A stretch of 64,000 bases of DNA from JAGNHN01 sp964590645 (GTDB lineage: Bacteria; Bacteroidota; Bacteroidia; Bacteroidales; JAGNHN01). The stretch is taken from contig CAZPYJ010000014.1 of NCBI GenBank assembly GCA_964590645.1, positions 35,325 through 99,324 of the forward strand, read 5' to 3'. Numbering within the stretch: position 1 is the stretch's first letter; the number at the start of each line of letters is the position of its first letter. A program made the position numbers and the translations under genes. Below are positions 24,854-34,720 of the stretch, piece after piece. The notes beneath the pieces were generated by a model. It saw only the letters and a list, made by a program, of their open reading frames with translations. It had not been told where the DNA came from and did no database searches.

Positions 24854-24873
24854 GGTAAGTTATTAAACTTACC
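24854..24873. promoter_or_regulatory. Perfect 20-bp palindrome, operator-like
   Basis: GGTAAGTT-ATTA-AACTTACC, a dyad with 8-bp arms and a 4-base centre. It could bind a dimeric repressor controlling the minus-strand short frame or the giant-protein gene. There is no T-run, so it is not a terminator. Confidence 0.5.
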
Positions 24874-25030
24874 GACATTTGTTTCTGCTTATGCCATATG
24901 AGCCGGATGTAGCAATCACTGAATAAGTGTTTGTCAATCAGGATTATATGTGGTTTTTGATATCCTCTGCCAACATAACGGAAAGAATAGCACTTATCCG
25001 AATTCGGTTTTAATTAAAAATACAACCCCT

Positions 25031-28000
25031 ATGAGAATCCTTACCCTTTTCATCGCATTGACCTTATGCGTAAACTTCGGGCTTCAGGCCCAGATTGAGG
25101 CCATCATCGGCACAGAAACCACAAGCAATTCAAATACAAGCTACCCTGCACCCTACGGCAATTATTACTATGGTGCGCGCCACCAGATGATCATCCCCGC
25201 CTCCGAGATCCTCGCTAACGGTGGAGTCCCGGGAAACATTCTGGCCCTGGGCTTTGATGTGGCTACTGTCAGGGGAACCCCGCTCAAGGATTTTGAAATG
25301 AAAATGGGGCTCAGCTCTGCTACCACCATCTCGACCTGGGAAAGCGGTCTCACCACGGTCTTTTCAAGCTCGGCCTACACCGAAACGGCAGGCTGGAATA
25401 TGCACCCCTTCAGCCAGCCCTTCTTCTGGGACGGCGTCAGCAGCCTGATCATCGAAACCTGTTTTAACAATACCAGCTATACGGGCAATGCCCATACGTA
25501 TTACAGTTCCACCTCCTATAACTCCACTATTTTGCGGCGCGCAGACGGGAGCGGAGTTTGCACCGGAACCACGGTCAACAACACCTACGCTTACCGACCC
25601 AATATAAAGATTAGCTTCTCTCCAAGTCAGGGCGTAGATGCAGGGATAAGCGCCATCGCGGGCCTTAGCTCTCCCGCTATGAGCGGCCTGAACAATGTCA
25701 GGGGCTTGTTGCGCAACTACGGAAAGGATACCATTAGCAGTGTAAGCCTGGGGTGGTCAGTCAATGGGGTTTCACAAACTTCACAGCTGTGGACCGGCAT
25801 ACTTGCGCCCCAGGAAACAGATACAGTCCTCTTCGGCTCGTTTACCTTTCCTTCCGGCACCAGCCACATTGCCGGCTGGACGTTTTTACCCAACAATGTT
25901 GCGGACTCCAATGCCTTCAATGATACCGCCACAAGCAGTGTGTACTTCTGTAATTTGTACGCAGGCAGCTATACCATCGGCGGTGCCGGTGCCGACTGGC
26001 CGGATATTGGTACTGCGATCAACGATATTGCCAGCTGTGGGATCAGCAGCCCGGTAATCCTGAATATCAATGCCGGCACCTACAACGAACAAATCTCTAT
26101 TCCGGAGATCCCCGGAGCCAGTGCGGCCAATACCCTCACTATCCAATCGGCCAGCGGCAATGCCGATGATGTGACCCTTGCTTTCACCGCTGGCTATTCC
26201 AACAACTGGACAGTGAACCTGAACGGAGCGGATCATATCACCCTGCAGAACCTGACTATACAGGCGAATGCAAGCAGCTATGCCCGCGTGGTGGTGCTGC
26301 AAAACGGGGCATCCCACAATACCATCCACAGCTGTAAGATCATCAGTAACCCGCAAGCCAGAACCAACTCTAACAGTGCGGGAATTTATGATGAAAACAG
26401 CTTAGACGAATACAATACCATCACCCACAACGAGATTGAGAACGGATACCACGGAATCTATTTGCAAGGCGGCTCTACTTCCTTGCTTCAGGCTGGCAAT
26501 GTTGTGGAGCATAATACCCTGACAGGGTTTAAGTACAATGGTATTTACGGGTATTATCTTCAAGCCCCCAAAATCAATCACAACAGCCTGGAGAGCTTTG
26601 GTGCCTCAGGAACAGCATACGGACTCAGTTGCCTGTACTGCCAGAATGAACAGGAGATCAACGGAAACAGGGTGGAGCTCTCCGGAACCGGTACGCAATA
26701 CGGCCTGCGCGTGTATTATTGCACCGCTACTGACAGCACGATGGGCCTGGTAGCCAACAATATGGTCAGCATTACCGGCAGCGGCACCACAAGCAATTTT
26801 GGGCTCTATGTTTATTATGCTTATTATCAGAAGTTTTATCACAACAGCATAAATGTCACTTCCGGAGGAACCTCCTCCTATGCCAGCTATTTCTATTACG
26901 GAAACAATTCGCAGAGTGTGAACAACCTCTTCTCGAATAATGTGGGTGGTACAGCAATCTATCATTATGGATCCTCCCTTAGCCTGGCCGATTACAATAA
27001 CTATTTCACTTCCGGAAGCATTCTGGGATACTGGGGGACAAGCGCTGCAAGCCTGTCCGCCCTGCAGGCCGCTACGGGCCAGGACCCCCATTCTGTAAGT
27101 GTATTTCCTGCTTTTCTACTGCCCAACGCCCTCTATCCGCGCAGTGCTGCAATGGATAATCTGGGCACCCCGCTGACGGATGTATCAGAAGACATAGATG
27201 GCAATATCCGAAGCCTCACTACCCCGGATATCGGATGTGTGGAGTTTACCCCGGCACAAGTTGGCGCCTTGATCGACTTATCCGCTTCTCACATTGACCT
27301 CGATACCCTGATGGTCACAAGGGTCATCCAGGATTCCCTCCTGGTGTATAATAATGGATCAGACTCACTGCATATCACCGGGTTCAATGCTTCAGAACCA
27401 GGATTCATTCCGCCTGCCTTGCCTTTTTCCGTGCGTCCTTACGATTCCGCCTGGATGGTTTTTTCTTATGAAGTTACGGGTACCGGACAAGTGAATGCGA
27501 TCATCCAGCTTCCCAATAATGATGAGGATACCCTGATTACGGTCGCAGTTTTTGTTTTCCCCAAACCCCTGCTGACAAGCCAACCCTCGCCCTTGAATAT
27601 TGTAATGCAGGGATGCGATGACAGCCTCCAGGTCAGCCTGAGTATTCAAAACACCTATCTGGATAGCCTGAGGGTGAATATCTGGTCACAGGAACTACAC
27701 AGCGATGCCCATCTGCAAATCCTTGCCTATAACCTGGGGACATCCATCTATCGTGAGTACCCCAACACCCTCTCTGCCCTTAATCAATACTTTACCAACT
27801 ATTCGCTCTCAGAAACCAAAACCACTTCTGTGGACGCCTTGCGGGAGGCATTAAAAAACAAAGATGTGCTGCTGATCACGGAACCCTCTTCTGCCTCATC
27901 ATCGGTTTTCACAAACCTGGCACCCGCTATGCAGGAGTTTGCCGACAGGGGAGGGAGGATCATCTTCTGCGGTACCAGCAATGTCAATTGCATTTTCAAT

Positions 28001-31000
28001 ACAGGATTATTGTCCGGAAGCTATGCGAGCGCTAACAGTAACCCCCTCACGCTCATTGATTCCGCACACCCTTTCACGGATAGTCTTCCCACTAGTTTTG
28101 CCGGACCCGTATATACCTATGCCTGTCATTTCACCAACGCTGACCTGGTCAGGCTGGTTGATGCTCAGAATGGAATGGTCAGTGCGTACCGTCAATATGG
28201 TGCCGGACTGGTTGCTTACGTCGGATTTGATTTCTCCTACATCAATGATGATGCAGCCCGCCTGCTGGCCAATCTGGTAAGCAAACCCTATGCAACGTAT
28301 GGCACTATGTCGGCAGGCCAATTGATGTTGCCTGTTTCCGGCACTGGAAACATTCAGCTTGATTTCAGTGGCAGCGGGACGATCAGTGGCCATTATCCGG
28401 GCAAGATTTTCGTTGCTTCCCCACAGATCGGCTGGTACGATACCCTGGATTACAGCTTCGAACTGATTGGAAGTCCGTTAATGGTCCTTGCCGACGACAC
28501 CCTTCGTTGTCAGCCCACCATACAGGGAGCATCCAGTATCAATGAATTCAAGGTTTATAATCCGGGCTGCGACACATTGTTTATCACCGCCTTAAATTCC
28601 AGCGACAGCGCATTTGTACCTCTGCAACCTGGCCTCCAGGTACTTCCCTTTGACAGCAACATCCTGTATATTGCCTTTGAACCCGTGATGGGAGGCCTGA
28701 ACCAGGCAAACCTGTTGATTGAAAACAATCACCTGAATAAGTTGATGGTTGTGGAAGGAATGGGGCTGAGTATTCCGCATTTAGACTTTTCCACCGATAC
28801 CGTGAGCGCCCTTTTCCATCAATGCCACGACACCTTGTATGAGTCGGTTTATATTGTGAATAATGGAATGGGAATACTGGAGTATCAGTTCGAGCCCTCT
28901 TCAGGCACTATCTATGATAGCACCAGTACTCAATATTTCAGTCTCACCGGCCAGCAGATCACCCATACCTTCTTTGATCTGCCCCTCAGTGTGGATACCC
29001 TCAAACTGGTTTTCACCATTAATGGAGATTATGATGGTAGCTCAGAATATGTGGATATCTATATCGACGGCACGTATGTGGACAGAATTAATGGGGGTGC
29101 AACCAATACGGATATTACCTCCACCTTTACTTTTACGGGTCAACAGGTGAATGATTGGCTGGTCGATGGACTGCTGCAGGTTAATATGAATAACAGCGGA
29201 AATGTCAATTCGGGCTATGGCACCAACCTCAACCAGGCGCAACTCTTGCTGATAGATTTGCCGCTTTTCGAACTGAATCCGATGGCCGCCAGCATTGCAC
29301 CGCTTGATTCTCTACAGCTGAATATACTGTTTACATCCGGCGCCATTCCAAATGGAACCTATCTCCGCAAAGCGAAAGCACATTCTAATGATCCTTCCGA
29401 TCCCACAGATACCTTATGGCTGAATGTGACGATTGATAATCCTGTGCTATTGGCCGTTGACTCCACTTCTCTTGACTTTGGCGCTACCCAGCGTGATATT
29501 CCGGAGCTCCGTACCATTCAAGTGTACAATCACGGTTCCGACTCTCTTAGCGTGTATCTGAACACTTCAGACTCGGCTTTCATTACAATGGTTGACAGCT
29601 TACTGCTTCCTTCCTGCGGTTCAGCACTCGTGGATATTATTTTCATACCTGATTCCGTAGGTGGCTTTTCTGAAAACCTCTTCCTGACTTCTGCCGGAGG
29701 AAATATTCAGATCCCCCTGCAAGGGGTCGGCCTGGGCAGACCTGAAATAATGGTGGATCCGCTCTTCTTCAACATTAAAGTCATCGACAGCAGTAACCTT
29801 GTGGATACCTTGATTATCTCAAACATCGGCGACGACACCCTCTATTGCGCACTCTCGGATGAGAACACCAAAGCGCTGATCCTGCTCGAACTCAATAAAG
29901 CCAATATGCCGGATTGTTCAAACCTGAAGGGCGACAATCCCGATGATTACATCAAATACCTTGAGCAGGAAGCGGCCGTAAAATCTGGTGCAGCCTGGCT
30001 GAGCGCTTCAGAGGATAGCCTGATCATTCCTCCGGGCGATACGGTTACCGTGCTATTGCTTTTTACCGGCAGCCAGATGGCAGTGGGATTCAATGCAGCC
30101 AATCTCCTGATCCATTCCAATGATCCCGTGAACCCCCAGTTAATCCTGCCGGTGAAAGCGGAAAGGGCGTTCAAGAACTTTACTACCTACGATAACAACA
30201 ACAATGCATTGCAGGATATCCCCGACTACGATATGGATGTGTACCTCTGCCGAAGCAGTTCCCTGGTACCCATAGAGTTTAATATCTTTGTGGAGGACAC
30301 CGCTTTTACCAACGGACAGCTCAGTATTTACAGCTATGATATCGACGAGACAGAGGGTGAGATCGATGATGTTTATCTGAACGGGCATTACCTTGGCAGC
30401 CTCACTGGCGCGAATAACCAGTGGAGCACCACTGTCTTTACCTTCCCGGGAGCCTATCTTAATCCGGGTCCGGCCGGGAAAAATGTCATCCAGATCGAGG
30501 TTGATGTTACAAACTCAGGCTGGTGTACTACCATCGACTGGGGCCAGATCGTTACTGACAACACTCCTTCCGGATCTGCATTTATCCGTTACGTTACACC
30601 TGATCAGTACCTCTATTTACCCGGACAGAACATCCAGGTAAGCAATGAGATCGATGCGCTTTCAGGCTCAATGGCCGTAAAGGTGGAAACCAACCTGCTT
30701 GACAGTAATCTGATCAATATTGATGGTATCTCCAGAACGATTAACATTGACGGACTGAATGATGAACCCTTTACTGAAAATCTAAGCTTCCCGTGGGGCA
30801 GCTATCTGGGTAAGTATTATATCCAGGTGATTGTGTATGATGCCATTACTTTTGTGCAGCAGGACATCATATATGTTGAGATAGAAAGAGGATTGCCTCC
30901 CATCGGCCTTGGCCTGCAGGGAGGAGAAGTTTGTCCGGACGATACCGTAGTGGTTTCTGTTACAGCCCAAAACCTGGATCAGGTGGCTGCCTTTATGCTG

Positions 31001-32344
31001 AACCTGAATTATGCGGATTCCCTGGCTACCTACCTCGGTTATCAAAACCTGAACCCTGCCCTGGCAGGAGGAAATGTAAACGTAAGCACTGCAAACAACC
31101 ACCTCTTATTTCAATACCTGGCCAATCCCTCTGTGACAATGATGAATGGATTATTGGTTGAACTTATATTCCGGGTAGCCCAGGGCCGGTCAGCCATTGA
31201 TTTTGATTTCGGCTCGCTCGATCCAACGCGATTTGTGCACGAGTCCGGCTATGTGTTCCATATTGCTGACAGCAGCGTTTCAGATAGCTTGCTGAGCATT
31301 CCTCCTGCCGTGATCAACCAGCATCCCGGCGATCTTACGGTTCTGGTGGATGGCCTTTCAGTATTCACCATTACCGCTGAAAGGGCTGACCAATATATAT
31401 GGGAGCGCAGTACAGACAATGGGCTCACCTACCAGGCTATTACAGATACTGCTATCGTGCACCTGGGTTCTACTTTAATGATCCCCACCACTCCCGCCGG
31501 AATGGATGGGCACCGCTTCCGCTGTGCCGTAGTCGACAGCTGCGGGGATACCCTGATCAGCCAGTCGGCTTTATTGAATGTGGTTTACGGCAGTGGATTG
31601 AATATTAAAGTCTTCCTACAGGCTGTCTGGCAATCTGGCAAGGGAAGTATGCGTACCACCCTGAAGGATCTTCCTGATTTCCCACTGACGCAGCCCTACA
31701 ACGAAGCGCCCTGGTATTATGCCGGAAACGAAACCATCGATTCCACCACCCAGGATATGGTGGATTGGGTATTGGTGGAACTCCGTTCAACACCGGATAC
31801 CATCATTGAACGAAAAGCCGGCATCCTGCTGTCCAATGGCAGTGTGGTAGCCCCGGATATGACTTCGGCCCTGCAGTTTATCCATACAGGCAATTACTAT
31901 CTCACTATCAGGCATCGCAACCATTTAAGTGTGATGTCGGCCGATCCGGTATCCATTCCCTACCTCGGCACCCACGACTTCACAGATACCACCAATGCCC
32001 AACCTTATGGTGGTGTAGGTTCAGGTGTCATTGAATTGGAGAGCGGAGTATTCGGAATGATCTTAGGGGATATTCAGCAGGATGGAAATCTGAAGTACAG
32101 TGGTGCACTGAACGACAGGGCGCCTATCCTCACCCGTATTCTGAATGTGGTGGGAGGTACCTCTATCACCTCCACTACCACAGGGTATTATCGTGAAGAT
32201 CTGAATATGGACGGGGTGTTGAAGTACAGCGGCCAGAACAACGACCAGGCGCGCATTATTATGAACATCGTAAGCCTGAAGGGCACCACTTCTATTACTT
32301 CCATCTTCATCGGGCCCGTTCCGGTTGGGGTGGTGGCTCCATAG
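25031..32344 (+). CDS. Giant secreted multidomain surface protein (2437 residues)
   Basis: An exported protein with a signal peptide (MRILTLFIALTLCVNFGLQA); an 81-base upstream open extension lacks one. Approximate domains: a beta-sandwich (20-190), CARDB-like repeat (200-310), right-handed beta-helix (about 400-690, with NTIHSCKII and EYNTITHNEIENG), several HYDIN/choice-of-anchor-type Ig repeats (about 750-870, 1150-1250, 1470-1700), a ThuA/DUF4350-like glutamine-amidotransferase fold (about 895-1090), a cohesin-like domain (about 1957-2080, VCPDDTVVVSV), an Ig-like domain (2095-2187), and a C-terminal module (2190-2435) with GDIQQDGNLKYSGALNDR and EDLNMDGVLKYSGQNNDQ. That module is the same as in the 8439-9419 protein. 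No classic T9SS tail ends it. Probably an adhesin or scaffold. Confidence 0.85.
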   Translation: MRILTLFIALTLCVNFGLQAQIEAIIGTETTSNSNTSYPAPYGNYYYGARHQMIIPASEILANGGVPGNILALGFDVATVRGTPLKDFEMKMGLSSATTISTWESGLTTVFSSSAYTETAGWNMHPFSQPFFWDGVSSLIIETCFNNTSYTGNAHTYYSSTSYNSTILRRADGSGVCTGTTVNNTYAYRPNIKISFSPSQGVDAGISAIAGLSSPAMSGLNNVRGLLRNYGKDTISSVSLGWSVNGVSQTSQLWTGILAPQETDTVLFGSFTFPSGTSHIAGWTFLPNNVADSNAFNDTATSSVYFCNLYAGSYTIGGAGADWPDIGTAINDIASCGISSPVILNINAGTYNEQISIPEIPGASAANTLTIQSASGNADDVTLAFTAGYSNNWTVNLNGADHITLQNLTIQANASSYARVVVLQNGASHNTIHSCKIISNPQARTNSNSAGIYDENSLDEYNTITHNEIENGYHGIYLQGGSTSLLQAGNVVEHNTLTGFKYNGIYGYYLQAPKINHNSLESFGASGTAYGLSCLYCQNEQEINGNRVELSGTGTQYGLRVYYCTATDSTMGLVANNMVSITGSGTTSNFGLYVYYAYYQKFYHNSINVTSGGTSSYASYFYYGNNSQSVNNLFSNNVGGTAIYHYGSSLSLADYNNYFTSGSILGYWGTSAASLSALQAATGQDPHSVSVFPAFLLPNALYPRSAAMDNLGTPLTDVSEDIDGNIRSLTTPDIGCVEFTPAQVGALIDLSASHIDLDTLMVTRVIQDSLLVYNNGSDSLHITGFNASEPGFIPPALPFSVRPYDSAWMVFSYEVTGTGQVNAIIQLPNNDEDTLITVAVFVFPKPLLTSQPSPLNIVMQGCDDSLQVSLSIQNTYLDSLRVNIWSQELHSDAHLQILAYNLGTSIYREYPNTLSALNQYFTNYSLSETKTTSVDALREALKNKDVLLITEPSSASSSVFTNLAPAMQEFADRGGRIIFCGTSNVNCIFNTGLLSGSYASANSNPLTLIDSAHPFTDSLPTSFAGPVYTYACHFTNADLVRLVDAQNGMVSAYRQYGAGLVAYVGFDFSYINDDAARLLANLVSKPYATYGTMSAGQLMLPVSGTGNIQLDFSGSGTISGHYPGKIFVASPQIGWYDTLDYSFELIGSPLMVLADDTLRCQPTIQGASSINEFKVYNPGCDTLFITALNSSDSAFVPLQPGLQVLPFDSNILYIAFEPVMGGLNQANLLIENNHLNKLMVVEGMGLSIPHLDFSTDTVSALFHQCHDTLYESVYIVNNGMGILEYQFEPSSGTIYDSTSTQYFSLTGQQITHTFFDLPLSVDTLKLVFTINGDYDGSSEYVDIYIDGTYVDRINGGATNTDITSTFTFTGQQVNDWLVDGLLQVNMNNSGNVNSGYGTNLNQAQLLLIDLPLFELNPMAASIAPLDSLQLNILFTSGAIPNGTYLRKAKAHSNDPSDPTDTLWLNVTIDNPVLLAVDSTSLDFGATQRDIPELRTIQVYNHGSDSLSVYLNTSDSAFITMVDSLLLPSCGSALVDIIFIPDSVGGFSENLFLTSAGGNIQIPLQGVGLGRPEIMVDPLFFNIKVIDSSNLVDTLIISNIGDDTLYCALSDENTKALILLELNKANMPDCSNLKGDNPDDYIKYLEQEAAVKSGAAWLSASEDSLIIPPGDTVTVLLLFTGSQMAVGFNAANLLIHSNDPVNPQLILPVKAERAFKNFTTYDNNNNALQDIPDYDMDVYLCRSSSLVPIEFNIFVEDTAFTNGQLSIYSYDIDETEGEIDDVYLNGHYLGSLTGANNQWSTTVFTFPGAYLNPGPAGKNVIQIEVDVTNSGWCTTIDWGQIVTDNTPSGSAFIRYVTPDQYLYLPGQNIQVSNEIDALSGSMAVKVETNLLDSNLINIDGISRTINIDGLNDEPFTENLSFPWGSYLGKYYIQVIVYDAITFVQQDIIYVEIERGLPPIGLGLQGGEVCPDDTVVVSVTAQNLDQVAAFMLNLNYADSLATYLGYQNLNPALAGGNVNVSTANNHLLFQYLANPSVTMMNGLLVELIFRVAQGRSAIDFDFGSLDPTRFVHESGYVFHIADSSVSDSLLSIPPAVINQHPGDLTVLVDGLSVFTITAERADQYIWERSTDNGLTYQAITDTAIVHLGSTLMIPTTPAGMDGHRFRCAVVDSCGDTLISQSALLNVVYGSGLNIKVFLQAVWQSGKGSMRTTLKDLPDFPLTQPYNEAPWYYAGNETIDSTTQDMVDWVLVELRSTPDTIIERKAGILLSNGSVVAPDMTSALQFIHTGNYYLTIRHRNHLSVMSADPVSIPYLGTHDFTDTTNAQPYGGVGSGVIELESGVFGMILGDIQQDGNLKYSGALNDRAPILTRILNVVGGTSITSTTTGYYREDLNMDGVLKYSGQNNDQARIIMNIVSLKGTTSITSIFIGPVPVGVVAP

Positions 32345-32449
32345 GAGCGGATTGCATTGGTCCTCGTTCAAAAGTAAAGGGAAGGAGAAGTCTTTTTTGG
32401 CATTTCCTGCGAATGCTTCGCACTTTTCGTGTAACTATTTGTTATTCAT

Positions 32450-32457
32450 TATATTTG
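32450..32457 (+). promoter_or_regulatory. -7 element for the secreted cyclophilin
   Basis: TATATTTG, an exact match to TAnnTTTG, 26 bases before the ATG at 32484. The -33 region (TTTTCG near 32424) is weak. Confidence 0.55.
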
Positions 32458-32483
32458 TTTCAGACAACTCAAATTCTTTTCCT

Positions 32484-33323
32484 ATGAACAAGCTAATCCC
32501 TGCCCTGATGCTCTTGTGTCTAGGCCTCACCCCCTTTCCGCGCCTGCAAGCCCAAACGCAGATCACCTTCTATACCACTATGGGCGATTTTGTCGTGGAA
32601 ATGACCGATTCGCTGACGCCCATTACCTCCGGGAACTTTATTCAGCTCACGCTGCAGGAATTCTACGATGATGTGATTTTCCACCGCGTGATCAAGAATT
32701 TTGTGGTGCAGGGTGGGGATCCTACCGGCACAGGCTTCGGAGGACCGGGTTACAGCATCCCGGATGAGTTCGACAGTACCCTGAGCAATGTCACAGGCAC
32801 CATCTCAATGGCCAATGCCGGTCCGAATACGGGAGGAAGCCAGTTCTTTTTTAATCTGGTCAACAATACACACCTCGACTACAACAAGCCGCCACTGACC
32901 TCTGCCCACCCTGTCTTTGGCTGGGTGGTTTCCGGCTGGGACAATGTGCTCGGCATCGGGAATGTGGCTGTGAACGCATCCTACCGGCCCCTGACCGATG
33001 TGGTGATGGACAGCCTGCGGATTACCTATTGGAATCCAGCTTCAACCCATTCCCTCTCTGACCCCCTGACGCAAGTAAGCATTTATCCCAATCCAATCAC
33101 TTCCACGAGCCGGATTACTGTAATATCAAAGACTTCCGGGCAGGCTACCTTCAATGTGTACGACCAGGCCGGGCGGCAGATTTCTTCCAAGGTTCATTCT
33201 CTGCCATCGGGTTATTACTCTGTGGCTCTGCATCAGATTTGCGATCAAGCGATCAGGAAAGGGCTATATTTCCTGGAGATGACAAAGGGGGAGGAAACCC
33301 GGCGGCTTAAATTCATCAGATAA
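32484..33323 (+). CDS. Secreted cyclophilin-type peptidyl-prolyl isomerase with T9SS sorting domain
   Basis: A 279-residue protein. Residues 1-24 are a signal peptide ending LQAQ. The cyclophilin domain (about 27-180) has FHRVIKNFVVQGGDP, GTISMANAGPNTGGSQFFFN and HPVFGWVVSGWD, covering the catalytic Arg, Gln and Phe positions, so it should be active in proline isomerisation. The last 80 residues are a T9SS type A sorting domain (VSIYPNPI, FNVYDQAGRQI, GLYFLEM, then a basic end), which would place the enzyme on the outer surface or in the medium. The ATG at 32484 has the signal peptide; upstream codons do not. A surface-sorted isomerase could help fold large secreted proteins such as the one encoded just upstream (inference). 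Confidence 0.92.
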   Translation: MNKLIPALMLLCLGLTPFPRLQAQTQITFYTTMGDFVVEMTDSLTPITSGNFIQLTLQEFYDDVIFHRVIKNFVVQGGDPTGTGFGGPGYSIPDEFDSTLSNVTGTISMANAGPNTGGSQFFFNLVNNTHLDYNKPPLTSAHPVFGWVVSGWDNVLGIGNVAVNASYRPLTDVVMDSLRITYWNPASTHSLSDPLTQVSIYPNPITSTSRITVISKTSGQATFNVYDQAGRQISSKVHSLPSGYYSVALHQICDQAIRKGLYFLEMTKGEETRRLKFIR

Positions 33324-33340
33324 ATACTCTTCATTTTCTT

Positions 33341-33455
33341 TGGGCTAAAGCCCAATTTGTTATTGCAATCTATTATGCCTCCTGCTAAAGCAGAAGGCAA
33401 TTCAATGAATAGGGATGAGGCTTTAGCCCATCCCTAAGGCGGGCTTCAGCCCACC
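33341..33455. repeat. Cluster of four REP-like palindromes
   Basis: Four different short palindromes in 115 bases: GGGCTAAAGCCC (33342-33353), GCCTCCTGCTAAAGCAGAAGGC (33378-33399, imperfect), GGGATG...CATCCC enclosing GGCTTTAGCC (33412-33434), and GGGCTTCAGCCC (33441-33452). They share a GGGCT-n2-AGCCC core. The layout resembles REP/BIME elements. It fills the space between two convergent genes, and I see no gene in it. Confidence 0.72.
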
Positions 33456-33480
33456 CATATTGTTTTAGCCAGAATATTCC

Positions 33481-34584
33481 TCAAGGCTGCATAACCACCT
33501 TCACCCCTACCGGATGATGATCGCTGTGGAGGAAGGAAAGGTCAAAGGTTTGTACCTCCAGAAGCTGAATATTGGGCGAAAGCAAAAAGAAGTCGATCAG
33601 CGTGGTGGACGTGTTGCCCTGCTGATATGCCTGGTCGAGAAATCGGTTGGTAGGAAGGGAAGCATCAAACGCCCACTGCCAGTCTTCCAGGCCGCTTGCA
33701 TCCAGGGGAGGAAGGATGGGCTCACCCCGGTCGCCATTCTGCAACATACCTGCTTCCCACTCAGGAGGGTTCTGGTTCCAGTCGCCCCCGGCGATCACAT
33801 AATTGCCTTCCGCGTATTCACTTAACACAAGCTGACGAAGAAAATTAAGCTGAGCTTTTCGATGCATCCCGCCAGCATCAAAGGCTTCATTATGGACATT
33901 GATCAGCACCAGCTCCTTTCCCCCTGCCAAAGGAAAACGCATAAGCAAAAGGCATCGCTGCAAACTGAATAAGCGTTTCGGCCAGGCATAGCGTCCGGGC
34001 AGAGCGTAACGGATGCTTGCAGAAGGCTGGTAACGGCACAGGCTCATTAGTCCTGAAGTCACTGCACCCATCGGTTCATATAAGGGCAGGGGTACAAAGG
34101 CAGCCGCATAATTCACGGCAAAAGAAGAATGATAGTGCGGATACAGGGAAGCCAGCCATTCTTTTTGGTTTCTCCCCCACGAACGGCGTGCACTGCTGTC
34201 CACTTCCTGCAAAAGAAAAAAGTCTGTAGCCTCCATCGCTTTCAGCAATGCAGTGATGCCGTCTTCATTCTCCTGCTGCTGCCCGAAGCTTGTCCGGACC
34301 TTATCTCCTCCGTCAAAAAAGAAATCCATTTCTGCACCCAGGCCGCCATAGCCAATGTTCCAGCACATCACCCGAAAGGTATCGCTGATGAGCGGAAGGC
34401 TTTCTCCCTGGAAAAGGGCCTTTTCCGCAGGGAAGTCAGGGTGGCGGTTGTGGCTCCATCCCAGAAACAAGGCAATGCCGAGTAAACTCAGCAGTAAGAA
34501 AATGAGAAGGAGGGAAAGAAAAGGATAGGCAAAGCGGACGATCCGTGGTCTGAGGGCACCTGCTGCAAAGAAATTCGGTTTCAT
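33481..34584 (-). CDS. Membrane-anchored endonuclease/exonuclease/phosphatase-fold protein
   Basis: A 367-residue protein with one N-terminal membrane helix (about residues 20-42) and an EEP domain outside. The fold's residues are visible: MCWNIGYGG (Asn), FLLQEVD (metal Glu), LINVHNEA, AGGDWNQNP (Asp/Asn) and HSDHHPVGV (Asp/His). The family includes nucleases, phosphodiesterases and sphingomyelinases; the substrate here is unknown. Its ATG is at 34582-34584, and CATATTTG on the minus strand at 34604-34611 is one mismatch from the -7 box. It is separated from the convergent cyclophilin by a REP-like cluster and diverges from the GH3 gene. Confidence 0.85.
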   Translation of the reverse strand: MKPNFFAAGALRPRIVRFAYPFLSLLLIFLLLSLLGIALFLGWSHNRHPDFPAEKALFQGESLPLISDTFRVMCWNIGYGGLGAEMDFFFDGGDKVRTSFGQQQENEDGITALLKAMEATDFFLLQEVDSSARRSWGRNQKEWLASLYPHYHSSFAVNYAAAFVPLPLYEPMGAVTSGLMSLCRYQPSASIRYALPGRYAWPKRLFSLQRCLLLMRFPLAGGKELVLINVHNEAFDAGGMHRKAQLNFLRQLVLSEYAEGNYVIAGGDWNQNPPEWEAGMLQNGDRGEPILPPLDASGLEDWQWAFDASLPTNRFLDQAYQQGNTSTTLIDFFLLSPNIQLLEVQTFDLSFLHSDHHPVGVKVVMQP

Positions 34585-34720
34585 CTCTGGCTTGAATAGA
34601 AAACAAATATGAGGTTTTTCAACGTGCTTTTGTCTTGATATTGTTCATATTAGCTTGCCTCAAACGCATTCTAATCAAAGCTCCTATTTTTTAATAAATT
34701 AGCGCCCTAATACTTTGCCG

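Larger units (their letters stand above)
24631..25030. other. 400-base non-coding stretch after the type I operon
   Basis: Holds no confident gene. It contains a short minus-strand open frame (24658-24825), a perfect 20-bp palindrome (24854-24873), and AT-rich leader DNA before the giant secreted protein. No hairpin with T-run was found after hsdM. Confidence 0.6.

Noticed and set aside
24698..24901. 67-codon plus-strand frame between hsdM and the giant protein
   Set aside because: No recognisable sequence, unusual composition, and it runs through the operator-like palindrome; most likely chance.
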